This document shows, piece after piece, positions 48,156 to 59,610 of a stretch of 64,000 nucleotides of DNA (the first letter of the stretch is position 1; the number at the start of each line of letters is the position of its first letter). The translations under genes were made by a program, and so were the position numbers. The notes beneath the pieces were generated by a model that did not search any database, was not told where the DNA came from, and saw only the letters and a list, made by a program, of their open reading frames with translations. Origin of the DNA: Dermatophagoides farinae (lineage: Eukaryota; Arthropoda; Arachnida; Sarcoptiformes; Pyroglyphidae); contig NC_134678.1 in the NCBI RefSeq assembly GCF_024713945.1, positions 3,224,001-3,288,000 of the forward strand, read 5' to 3'.

Positions 48156-50553
48156 ATGGATCCCAGGTTTGTTTATTTTTTTTCATTTAAAAAATGGCCT
48201 TTATCAATCCAAAAATTGGTTGGTTACTTTTTGGTTGTTTATTTTACCAAAATTCTAGCAATGCCACTTGTTATGCTGATGCTTTAGATCAAAGTTTTTC
48301 ATCGAACAATTCAGAATCGAATATGTCTTCGACAACAACACCAACTATCGTTACATCCCAACAATCAACTTTACCGACATCCATTCAAACTGCTGCATCG
48401 ATGCTCATTCAACAGCAACAAAAACCTCAACAAGATCAATCCATATTAGCTGGACAACAATTGTCAGCAAATGTTGGTGAGGCCTCCGTGATAGGAACCA
48501 ATCAAGATGATACACCAATCTATTGGCATGAACCATTAATACCGCCGGTTAAAGGAATGGTACAACCAATCACTGCACCACCGCCGGATAAACCACATCG
48601 TAATACAAATCAGCTACAATATATGCTACGCATAATCAATAGAAATATTTGGAAACATCAATATGCATGGCCATTTCAAGAGCCTGTTAATGCGGAAAAA
48701 TTACAGCTACCCGATTATCATACAATCATTCGAAAACCAATGGATTTGGGAACGATAAAAAAACGCTTAGAAAATTGTTACTATTATTCAGCACAAGAAT
48801 GTATAAATGATTTTCGTCTCATGTTTGACAATTGTTATTTGTATAATAAGGAAGGTGATGATGTTGTTATGATGGCACATAGTATTGAAAAATTATACAA
48901 TTCAAAATTAGCCGAAATGCCTCGTGAAGAGATTGAAATACCTATACAGGTAAAAGGCGCCAGAAAAAAAGGTAAAGGAAGATCAAAAACGAAAGGAGGA
49001 TCTGGTCCTAGAGGTATGTCGTATTTTGTTTATTGTTAAATTACTTATTGTATGTTATACATTTTTAAATATTAGTAATCAATACAAGTTCGCGACCATT
49101 GTCAACGCCAATATCCACTGTTCCAAAGCAGCCCATATCTTTATATCCTGTACAACCACAACAACATATACCCTATAGACAGATGAATAATAGTGGTCCG
49201 ACAGTGGCACAAAAAAATAATGTTAATCAAACATCCATTGTTCCATCAACAGCATTAACTGATGGCAAAACATCATTAGCAACGATGCCTACAATGGATT
49301 CGATTCTTAACCAAAATCCTCCTACGATTTTACTTCCACAACTTCTCAGTATTCAAAAACAATCATCAAAAGTGAAAAAAAGAAAATTATCCAAAGAAAA
49401 TTATTGTTATAAATATAATTCACCTGATCATCAAGTTGTTAATATGGGTCGAAAATTACAGGTAAATAATTTAATTAATTTATCATTTGTTTGGTCAATA
49501 TATAGTGCCTCTGCTGGGCAAAAAATCTGTCTTGTAATCGATGATGGATTTTTAATCAACAGAAGAGGAAAATAGTGTAATCAAAATTAATCGCAATTTT
49601 TCTTTAATAATAATGAGAATTATGGTTTCATGGTTTTGTGACATTTCTCTTTTGTATTAGGATGTGTTTGAAATGAGATATGCAAAAATGCCAGATTTTG
49701 AGGATCATAGCGATGAAAGTGGTACATCCGACAGCAATCATTCCTCATCATCATGTTTCGATAGTGAAGATGAAAATGAACGACGTAATGCATTGAAAAC
49801 CTTACAAGAACAATTGAAAAAATTGACCGAACAAGTACAACAATTAGCTAAACAATCAGAGAGAAGTAGTAAGAAAAAGAAACATAAATCCAAAACTAGT
49901 GAAACGGATCTTAAAGAACGTGGTGGTGATAATAACAGTCGTGTCAAAGTAGAAGTTGATGATTTAAATACCGCTTTTTATCACCACCGTCATCATACGA
50001 CAAATAAAACGAATCGTGAATCATCTGAAGCTGCTACTGTACCTCAGAATTTGAATCGAATCGATTCAGAAGAAGAAGATAATGCTCGTCCGATGAGCTA
50101 TGATGAAAAACGACAGCTTAGCCTCGACTCTAACAAATTACCTGGTATGTTTTTTGTTTCACATCATTTTTGATTCTATTATTATATATGATGTCATTAT
50201 AGAACCCCCGGCTATCGGATCGAATGTTGATGAACATGGACATTCACGGCCAGTAGCATTCATGCCATATCATGTTAATGGCCAACATATAATGGAAGGT
50301 CTAGCATCTTCAATGCTTTTTATATTGGGTGCAATTGATTTTGTCATTCTGGATAAAACACATCAACCGAACACGCGTAAACTGAATCGAATATTCTTGA
50401 TTTCAATTGGTTTCGCACTTATATTGGTATCATTTTTTACTACATGGATTTTTATGCGTATGAAATTACCGTAAGTCATTGTTTTCCATTTTTAATTGAA
50501 TCCAGAATCTAACAATTTTTTCAAAAATTTTCATTAGTGGCTATCTGCAATAA
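48156..50553 (+). pseudogene. Truncated BET copy fused to partial OSTC copy
   Basis: Exons equivalent to the intact BET gene: 48156-48166, 48259-49013, 49076-49461, 49661-50144, open throughout (545 codons). Bromodomain 1 is complete ([29 protein letters not shown]). Bromodomain 2 is almost entirely deleted, and the copy ends before the ET domain at NKLPG. Three deletions relative to the intact copy (345 nt, 219 nt, and 199 nt of DNA that removes 144 coding nt plus an intron) all keep frame. Directly downstream lies the 3' part of OSTC. A donor at 50145 and a possible acceptor at 50202 would join the two in the OSTC frame, giving a 639-aa chimera through 50203-50470 and 50538-50553. Whether it is expressed is unknown; the usual BET upstream region is missing. 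Confidence 0.75.
50181..50553 (+). pseudogene. Partial OSTC copy lacking its 5' part
   Basis: Matches 46836-47208 at about 97% identity and is open through both exons, but lacks the start and first transmembrane helix. It has about five replacement changes (PYRVNGQY to PYHVNGQH, T to I, G to D, T to N) against about three silent ones, so it looks free of constraint. It may survive as the tail of the BET-OSTC chimera. Confidence 0.85.
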
Positions 50554-50866
50554 TCCATGGAATCAGCCACCGAATTCAGCAATACTGTGACAATTTTTGA
50601 TATTTAAATGGAAAATTTGATATTCTAAATATTAAAAAAAATTTCAAATTTTAAAAAATGAAATCAAGAATTTTTCTTTCGATCACCTTCTTTATGAACG
50701 TCCTCGATATTCACTGGAATCAAGAAAAAGAATTTCCAAATTTTATGTGGTAGTGGTATGTCGTAATGTGCAATAATTTATTAACATGGTGTGAATGCCG
50801 ATTGCCCGCGCGCTCGGCATAACACACAAAGACACACCTACATAATAAAACACATTATATTTCATA

Positions 50867-51076
50867 CAGACGCTCTCCGACTTGCAAACATTCGGAGATA
50901 TATCATATATGACGAATGAATTTTTGTTAAAAAATTTTTTTGCTTCACTTTTGTGAGGCTAATTTCTAACTGAATGTTACTGATGGAAAGAAGAATGAGC
51001 CAAAAAAATTGCGAAAAAATTTATGTTACGAACTTTCTTCTGGAACATAACTCGTTTGTGAGTTGAAGTTTGTCTG
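50867..51076. mobile_element. Pogo-like MITE, right duplication copy
   Basis: 210 bp, same ends and TA flanks as 47525-47734, differing at scattered bases. It was carried along in the segmental duplication. Confidence 0.6.
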
Positions 51077-51179
51077 TATATTCTTTACAAATAAAATAGC
51101 TCACTTCCATCAACACTAGATGGTGATCAAATCGTTTCGATTGGTCAATGTCTGTCTGTCCGTCGATGTGTGTGTGTAT

Positions 51180-52231
51180 ATATGTAACAACAATCGATGC
51201 CTCTCCCTTTTGTTTGGCCAGCCATCATGAATCGTTGTGTGTGTTTTGTGAGCAGTAAAAATTGAGCGACGAATCGCTGACTCGATCTGTTCGCCCAACT
51301 GTTCCCGCTCACTTATATTCAGCGTTTATTGTATTCTCTGTTTGTATATTTGACCTGACCATCATCATTAATTAACATCAAATAAATAAAATTTGAGACC
51401 CATCAAATCAATCAATACCGGTTAAAACTACCGTTTTTCTTTTAAAACGGAACCACTTTTTTGGAAAATCAACCAATTTATATCATCTTGAAGTGTATTT
51501 TGTGTCTGTGAGTGTTTATCAACGACAAAAAATCATGGTCGTTGCTTGATGACGGACGCTTTGTTTTGTTTTTGTATGTGTATAAAGAATTTTCAAACAA
51601 CATCTTTATGATTAAAGTTTATTTGTTTTTTCATACACACCTACTCATGCATTCATCATTTAATCAATGAATTATGGATTTCGATTTCGCTTTTTCGATT
51701 GAATTAATGGCGGTCATCTTGCTTGTGCCCAGAAAGAAATTCTTATAAATACAACAGGCCATAATATTTATGGATTTTTCCGTTTTGTGTTTCCTTCTGA
51801 TCAATTTTTCCAATTTTATCAAAATTGAGTCGTCTTTTTTTTGTTTTTCTTTTTGATTGTTTGCCTTCCAATACCCAACACACACAAGATTACATGCTAT
51901 AACCTGATCATGAATATTCTGGCCAAAAGATGGAGCCTATTTTTGATGATTCTTAATGACTCGTTTTTGTGTGTGTGTTTTGGGTAATTTGATGACACAC
52001 ACACTCATAACACGGCCACGGCTTTTATCGCGCGCCATTTTGCTTAATTTTTTTTTCGAATTAAATTTTCATTTATTTCAACATTTAAATTTTATTCGAT
52101 TCAACAACAAAGAAAAATTCGATTTCGTTATTTGATTTGTGTGTTTGTTTGTCTTTGTGAAAATTGCATCTAATGAAAAACAACTTAGAAATACACACGC
52201 AGCAGAAAATCGTTACAAAAGAACGTATAAT
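51180..52231. promoter_or_regulatory. Upstream region and 5' UTR of the intact BET gene
   Basis: About 830 bp (roughly 51180-52010) has no counterpart in the left unit, although flanking sequence on both sides does. Lying directly upstream of the BET first exon, it is the likely place of the promoter. No core element was defined. Confidence 0.45.
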
Positions 52232-55200
52232 ATGGATCCCAGGTTTGTTTATTTTTTTTCATTTAAAAAATGGCCTTTATCAATCCAAAAATTGGTTGGT
52301 TACTTTTTGGTTGTTTATTTTACCAAAATTCTAGCAATGCCACTTGTTATGCAGATGCTTTAGATCAAAGTTTTTCATCGAACAATTCAGAATCGAATAT
52401 GTCTTCGACAACAACACCAGCTATCGTTACATCCCAACAATCAACTTTACCGACATCCATTCAAGCTGCTGCATCGATGCTCACTCAGCAACAAAAACCT
52501 CAACAAGATCAATCCATATTAGCTGGACAACAATTGTCAGCAAATGTTGGTGAGGCCACCGTGATAGGAACCAATCAAGATGGTACACCAATCTATTGGC
52601 ATGAACCATTAATACCGCCGGTTAAAGGAATGGTACAACCAATCACTGCACCACCGCCGGATAAACCACATCGTAATACAAATCAGCTACAATATATGCT
52701 ACGCATAATCAATAGAAATATTTGGAAACATCAATATGCATGGCCATTTCAAGAGCCTGTTAATGCGGAAAAATTACAGCTACCCGATTATCATACAATC
52801 ATTCGAAAACCAATGGATTTGGGAACGATAAAAAAACGCTTAGAAAATTGTTACTATTATTCAGCACAAGAATGTATAAATGATTTTCGTCTCATGTTTA
52901 ACAATTGTTATTTGTATAATAAGGAAGGTGATGATGTTGTTATGATGGCACATAGTATTGAAAAATTATACAATTCAAAATTAGCCGAAATGCCTCGTGA
53001 AGAGATTGAAATACCTATACAGGTAAAAGGCGCCAAAGAAAAAGGAAAAAAAGGTAAAGGAAAATCAAAAACGAAAGGAGCATCTGGGCCTAGAGGTATG
53101 TCGTATTTTGTTTATTATTGATAATAATTTACTTATTACTGTATGATATGCATTTTTAAATATTAGTAATCAATACAAGTTCGCTACCATTGTCAACGCC
53201 AATATCCACTGTTCCAAAGCAGCCCATATCTTTATATCCTGTACAACCACAACAACAAGTACCCTCTAGACAGATGAATAATAGTGGTCCGACAGTGGCA
53301 CAAAAAAGTAATGTTAGTCAAACATCCATTGTTCCATCAACAGCATCAACCGGTGGCAAAACATCACTAACAACAACGCCTACAATGGATTCGATTCTTA
53401 ATCAAAATCCTCCTACGATTTTACCGCCACAACAGTCTAATAATTTACCTCAACGTTCAAATGTTGATATGAATGCTATTGGACAACAACAACAACAACA
53501 AACATCATTGTTGCAAGCATCGCAACCACAACAACAACCTCCATCGACAAATTCTCAATATCTCAATTCTAGCCCAACAACTGTGATCCCAGTCAATTCG
53601 ACAGCAACCAAAACGCCTAAGAAAGGTGTAAAAAGAAAAGCCGATACTACAACATTGGAATTAGAATCATCGGGTAATTTTGCGACCCATATTGTCGCCG
53701 AAGATATTAAACCATCGACAATGAAAACACGAAGAGAAAGTGGTCGACCGATAAAGAAACCGTCGAAAGAATTACCTGATATCGGTATTCAAAAACAATC
53801 ATCATCAAAAGTAAAAAAAGGAAAATTATCCGAACAAATGAAATATTGTGGAACGATTCTGAAGGAGCTTTTTGCTAAAAAACATTACCCTAATGCATGG
53901 CCATTTTATAATCCAGTAGATGTGGATCAACTTAAACTACCCGATTATTATGATGTGATCAAACATCCAATGGATTTGAATACGGTCAAAAGAAAACTAG
54001 AAGCACGTGAATATAAGAAACCTGGTGAATTTGCTGCCGATATAAGGCTAATATTTACAAACTGTTATAAATATAATTCACCTGATCATCAAGTTGTTAA
54101 TATGGGTCGAAAATTACAGGTAAATAATTTAATTAATTTATCATTTGTTTGGTCAATATATAGTGCCTCTGCTGGGCAAAAAATCTGTCTTGTAATCGAT
54201 GATGGATTTTTAATCAACAGAAGAGGAAAATCATAGTGTAATCAAAATTAATCGCAATTTTTCTTTAATAATAATGAGAATTATGGTTTCATGGTTTTGT
54301 AACATTTCTCTTTTGTATTAGGATGTGTTTGAAATGAGATATGCCAAAATGCCAGATTTTGAGGATCATAGCGATGAAAGTGGTGATGAAGGTGGTACAT
54401 CCGACAGTAATCATTCCTCATCATCATGTTCGGATAGTTCCGATAGTGAAGATGAAAATGAACGACGTAATGCATTGAAAACCCTACAAGAACAATTGAA
54501 AAAATTGACCGAACAAGTACAACAATTGGCTAAACAATCAGAGAGAAGTAGTAAGAAAAAGAAACATAAATCCAAAGTTAGTAAAACGGATCGTAAAGAA
54601 CGTGGTGGTGGTAATAGCGGTGGTGTCAAAGTAGAAGTTAATGATGATTTGGATGCCGCTTTTAATCACCATCATCATCATACCGCTGGTAATCAGACTA
54701 ATTCTGCATCAATTAATTCACAATTTCCAATCAATGCTTTTGGTATGAATGATGCGTTTGGTGGCGGAATCAGTAGTGGTTCTAATGCTATAAGTAAGTT
54801 TTATAAATGAACTATGGAAAAAAAATTATATGTGAATTGTTTATACAGATTCCAATAGTGTCAATAGTAAGAAAACCAAGACGACAAATAAAACGAATCG
54901 TAAATCATCTAAAGCTGCAACTGTACCTCAGAATTTGAATCGAATCGATTCAGAAGAAGAAGATAATGCTCGTCCGATGAGCTATGATGAAAAACGACAG
55001 CTTAGCCTCGACATTAACAAATTACCTGGTATGTTTTTTCTTTCACATCATTTTTGATTCTGTATTTATATTTGTGATTTGATGATATACAGGTGACAAA
55101 CTCGGTAAAGTTGTACAGATTATCCAACAACGTGAACCAACATTAAGGGATTCAAATCCGGATGAGATTGAAATTGATTTCGAAACATTAAAGCCTTCTA

Positions 55201-58200
55201 CATTACGTGAATTGGAAAGCTATGTAGCCAGTTGTTTGAAAAAGAAAAATAGTATGTTTTGTTTTATTAAATTGTTTCATCTTGATTTTTCTGATAATCA
55301 ATTTTATTAACCCTCCAAAAAAATATAGCCACGATAAAAGATAAAAGGCCAAGTAAAGCAAAAGAAGATACGGAAAAGAAAAAACAGGAAATTGAGAAAC
55401 GCCTTAATGATAATGGACAATTAACGGCCAATAAGAAAAATAAAAAAGGTTTGGATAGATTTAAGATTCATAATAAATTAATGACATATTGATTGATTAA
55501 ATTTAAATTGATTAATGTTTTTTTCTTTTTCGTTAATTATGGCCATATTGTTCCTGATCCCCAAACATTGAAACAAATAATTTTCGCAGATCCATATGCA
55601 TTCACCGAAGAAGAAAATGGTGTTAGATTAAGTGAATCAAGTTCGAGTGATAGTGATTCGAGCAGCGATAGTAGCTCATCATCAAGTTCATCATCGGACA
55701 GTTCTGATTCTGAATCAGGTTAGGAATAAACTTCCTTCATATTATAAAAACATATACAGACACATTGCACAAAACATTAAGCCTTTTATATATGATAAGA
55801 TTATATAAATTTGGCCATAAATAATGTAGGAAGAAAAATGGCTGATAAAATTTTAACTTGGTAGATTTTCCTATTCAAAAAAAAACTGAAATTTCAATAC
55901 CTTGGAGTGCAGTGTGTGTTATATTATATGGAATGAAAGAGAAAGAAAGAAAAGATTCATTTATTTATTCAATCCTAAAACAAAGATTTATTTTTTGCAT
56001 ATAATTGCAATTTGCAAAACGTCCACAATACTTACACAATACAATTTAAATGTCTTTGATAAACAACATTTAAATTATTTTTTCTTTGATAATATTTTAT
56101 GGATCATATTTTTCATTCTTCAATATCCCTGTGTTGCTACTACTCACTATTATTTATTGTTTCAACAAAATTCTTTGTCTCCTGGTCCTTTTTTCTCGCT
56201 CGTTCTCATTCTTGTTTTGTCTCTCTCTCTCTCTCTCTAATTCCTAAGACATTTTTCACAAACTGTAACCCATAATCATCATCATATTCGTCTATTTTCT
56301 ATCTTAATAATTTTATTCTCTACCAATCATCATAACAAAAGAATATTCTAGATTTATATAATTTGTACAAAAAAAAAATCACATCATCAGATGAACATTA
56401 TCTACATATATTTGTCACAAATAATATCATCTTTTGTTCAATTGTAAATGTTTACCTGAATAATTCTACTTATTATTTTTGTCGGTTGTTATCCAATATT
56501 TCGACATTTAGTGTGTGTGTGTGATGATTTTATAAAATACGTTCATTTTTTTGCACCCACATATATTTTATTTAGTTTTTTTTGTGTGTTGTTTTAATCC
56601 TAATCTAAATTATTGACTTGTAAAAATTATATAATTTTTTTCTTATTTCGCGCCTAAATAAATTGCTCGACTTTTTTTTATCATCTGCATCGTCTATTAT
56701 TATCTAAGCCCCCTTAGACAACAACGTTTTTGATTTATTCTTGTTGTTTTTTTTGTTTCTAAAATAATTTGTCAAACAAATTATAAATTTTTTTACACAT
56801 ACAAAAAATTTTTCATATACAATCTAAATATTTTATTTTATTAATTGAATGAATGATGACAAATAATAAACAAATTGAAATTTGGAATATTGTTTTGGGT
56901 TCAATTTTTTTTTGTTCGCCACTGCACTCTGGGTTTGAGATTTTTTTTAGATATTGATGCTAATTGAGGAATCTTATTTAAATATCTAATGACGATTGTT
57001 TAATTGATGATTTGATCCAACAATCATAATGAATTCAACAAAATTGATTGATTGTTTTTTTGAGTTTGATCAAAAAATAATTTCTTCCATTATATTTTCA
57101 TATATTAGAATCACCGAAGAAAAAAGGAAGCCAAAACAATCAGGCCGGTAGTCAATATAATGCACCACAACATGCACCTACATTTCCCGGAACATTACCG
57201 ATAAATTCTCCCTATACACAGCCATCTTCATTTCCAAATAATTCATCCGGAAGTGGTGGTATTGTTTCCAGTGTATCAACGATTGGAATTCAGCCACCAA
57301 CATCATCAAATATAGCACCACCACCACCGCCGCCCTCATCAGCATTACCATCGATAGGGCAATCATCACATCATGCTCATCCATTATTACCTATTTTAAA
57401 TGTTGGTATACAAGAGCCTTTTAATATGAATTCTGGTCTTCAGCCACCACCAACATCATCATCATCATTGACTAAGAATATTCCATCCCAATCTCAACCA
57501 CCACCACCAAATTCTTCGTCGTCCATTAATTCGGCCGGTGGTGGTGGTAATCGTGCTGTAGCACAACCATCACTTCGTAAATCTAATTCATCATCTATAC
57601 ATCAATTATCATCGCCATCATTTCAAAATTCTCAACATACATCATCATCTTCATCAACACATTTTAAAAATGGTTAGCCATATTTTCGGTTAAGATGAAC
57701 ATTCATTCCAACCATTTTGTTTGTTTTTATTTACAGCCAATGTTTTACCACGAGAATCATCATCCGGTTCTTCATTAAGTATGTTGGATTGTTTTCTAAT
57801 CAAAAAGACTATGAATTTCAAAATTAAAATTTTTATTGTTTTTTAGTATCCAAAATAAAGGAAGAGCCAAGTAGCCGTATAAATGATCCAGGTAAGTTTT
57901 TAGTTGAAAATTTACCTTATAAAGTTACAATACTATATTTATAATATAATAGACTTTGTGGCTTATAAATCTAAAACCAGCAATAATGTCAATCAAACTA
58001 TGGACAAAAAAGATTCAAAATCATCGATGAATCTAATGTCGAATTCTGGTTTATCTTCAAAGAAAACGGTTTGTAATTCAATTATTTGATTCTGATTTCA
58101 TTGATTATAATTTTGAAAATTTTTATTTGAATACAGGCTCCTACGACGGACCCCAAGCAAAAATCAATGACCTCTTGGTCCAGTCAAACATCAAGTAGCA

Positions 58201-58701
58201 GTTCAAATACTGGATTCTTGCCTAAAGCAAGCACTGAAAATACTTTTGAACAATTTCGTAAACAAGCCAAAGAGAAAGAGAATCGTGAAAAACAATTAAA
58301 AGTAGCACAGGAACGTAAACAAGAACAGCGGCAACGGTTAGAAAAACATAACATCATTAAAGAAGAAGAAGAATTGAACTCAACACAAGTGGATAGAACG
58401 CGTAAACATAATCCATATGATGATATTGCTCGCCATGGTAAATCCACTAATTCATCACCGGCATCGGATTCGAATTCAATGTCACCTGCATTTACAAATT
58501 CGGTATCTGAACGTGAACGTCAACGACAACGGGAACAGGAACGTCGCCGTCGTGAAGCTGTAAGCATTTTGTTTTATTTTTATTATTATGTATTTTATAT
58601 TGTAAGAATTCATATTTTATTCCATTTATAAATAGATTGCATCACAAATCGACATGAATCGTCAAAGTGACATCATGGCCAATTTTGAGGAAATGTTATG
58701 A
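52232..58701 (+). CDS. fs(1)h: BET bromodomain protein, BRD4/fs(1)h long form
   Basis: Fourteen exons (52232-52242, 52335-53095, 53167-54119, 54322-54793, 54849-55028, 55093-55251, 55329-55448, 55590-55718, 57109-57672, 57737-57778, 57847-57891, 57953-58068, 58137-58559, 58636-58701) encode 1346 aa. The protein reads acetylated histones and recruits P-TEFb. Bromodomain 1 (WPFQEP shelf, Asn in YLYNKEGDD) and bromodomain 2 ([30 protein letters not shown]) are complete. Then come a coiled-coil motif ([18 protein letters not shown]), the ET domain ([20 protein letters not shown]), the Ser/Asp/Glu-rich SEED region, a Pro/Gln/Ser-rich stretch, and the BRD4-type C-terminus ([17 protein letters not shown], then [17 protein letters not shown]), the P-TEFb-binding end of long isoforms. 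The start [12 protein letters not shown] uses an 11-nt first exon and is inferred. Confidence 0.93.
55719..57108 (+). other. 1.39-kb BET intron, possible short-isoform 3' end
   Basis: By far the longest intron of the gene. Reading through its donor gives Gly then TAG at once, directly after the SEED region, so retention would produce a short BET isoform. The intron has AATAAA-like motifs (for example near 56657). No ORF of interest. Confidence 0.4.
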
Positions 58702-59610
58702 AGAATTTTCGGATCAAGAATGTGTTATCATTCACTCATTTTTGATTCTTTAATAAAAACAACACACTCGTTTTTGGCGATTCTTTTTTTACCTATTCAT
58801 AATTTCAAACAACTAATCGATTTTTTGTATATTATATTTGTACGATAATATTAATTCAAAGAAACTAATTTTTCTCATCTTTACTTATCGTACCACCATC
58901 ATCATCAGAAAAAATGAAACATTAGATTCATAAGCAGCGTCTTCATAATCATTATTCTTCATTGTTTTTTTTTTTTTGCTAATAACATAATTCATTCTGA
59001 ATATTGAATGTACTTCATTAATATACTGGCTAACTCTTTATTTTTTTTTTCATCTGTAATATATAATAATTTGAAATCAACATTCATGATCAACAAGCGA
59101 ATATTTTTTTTTTCTTTTCTCTCTTGAATGATAATCAACCATAAATTGATGATCACCTAATTAATTTAGAGTTATTGTATCCTTCTATATTCTATTTATT
59201 TATTATCGATGCATGATTATGAATTCGGATTTTTTTTTCGGTCAGTTTTCAACACTGTATTTTTTCTCATTTTTTTTTCTTTTGCTATATAATGAATTAG
59301 GAGAATCGAGATCATTTTTTTCATAATAAATAATACAATATATTTAATTGTACAATTTTTCTTTGCCCCAAATTATTGATTATATTCAAATAAAATCCCA
59401 ATTCGTAAATATAAGAACGATACTGAAAACTAATTGTTGATTCCTCAGGATTTTAGTGTGCCTTTTTTGTTGATAAATGTAGCTGCTTTTGATTAAAAAA
59501 AGTTCACTTTATTAATATATATGATGGGACCAAAAACCAATAACTTGGAATAATTTTTTTAATTTTAATTCGACAAATGATTGAAAATTTTTTAAAGCGT
59601 TAACATTGTG
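58702..59610. other. Convergent intergenic region, BET and METTL3
   Basis: 909 bp of AT-rich sequence holding both 3' UTRs, with AATAAA-type signals. No gene seen. Confidence 0.6.

Larger units (their letters stand above)
46836..50177 (+). repeat. Segmental duplication, left unit
   Basis: From mid OSTC exon 1 through the truncated BET copy to the intron after NKLPG. It aligns with 50181-55061. Coding parts differ by only a few percent. This unit is shorter than its partner because of internal deletions and loss of the BET upstream region. Confidence 0.92.
50181..55061 (+). repeat. Segmental duplication, right unit
   Basis: Starts with the OSTC fragment, continues through the OSTC-BET intergenic region with its full upstream sequence, and into the complete BET gene as far as the intron after exon 5. 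It aligns with 46836-50177. The junction at 50178-50181 joins a BET intron to the inside of an OSTC exon, as expected for head-to-tail duplication. Confidence 0.92.

Noticed and set aside
48194-48258. Hydrophobic N-terminus [17 protein letters not shown] for the BET genes (same at 52270)
   Set aside because: BET proteins have no signal peptide. A GT-AG intron (48167-48258 and 52243-52334) removes it and links an upstream ATG-containing mini-exon in frame.
49462-49575. Frame extension [18 protein letters not shown] after BET exon 3 (also at 54120)
   Set aside because: It is intron read-through; the frame continues at the next acceptor with [12 protein letters not shown], the end of bromodomain 2.
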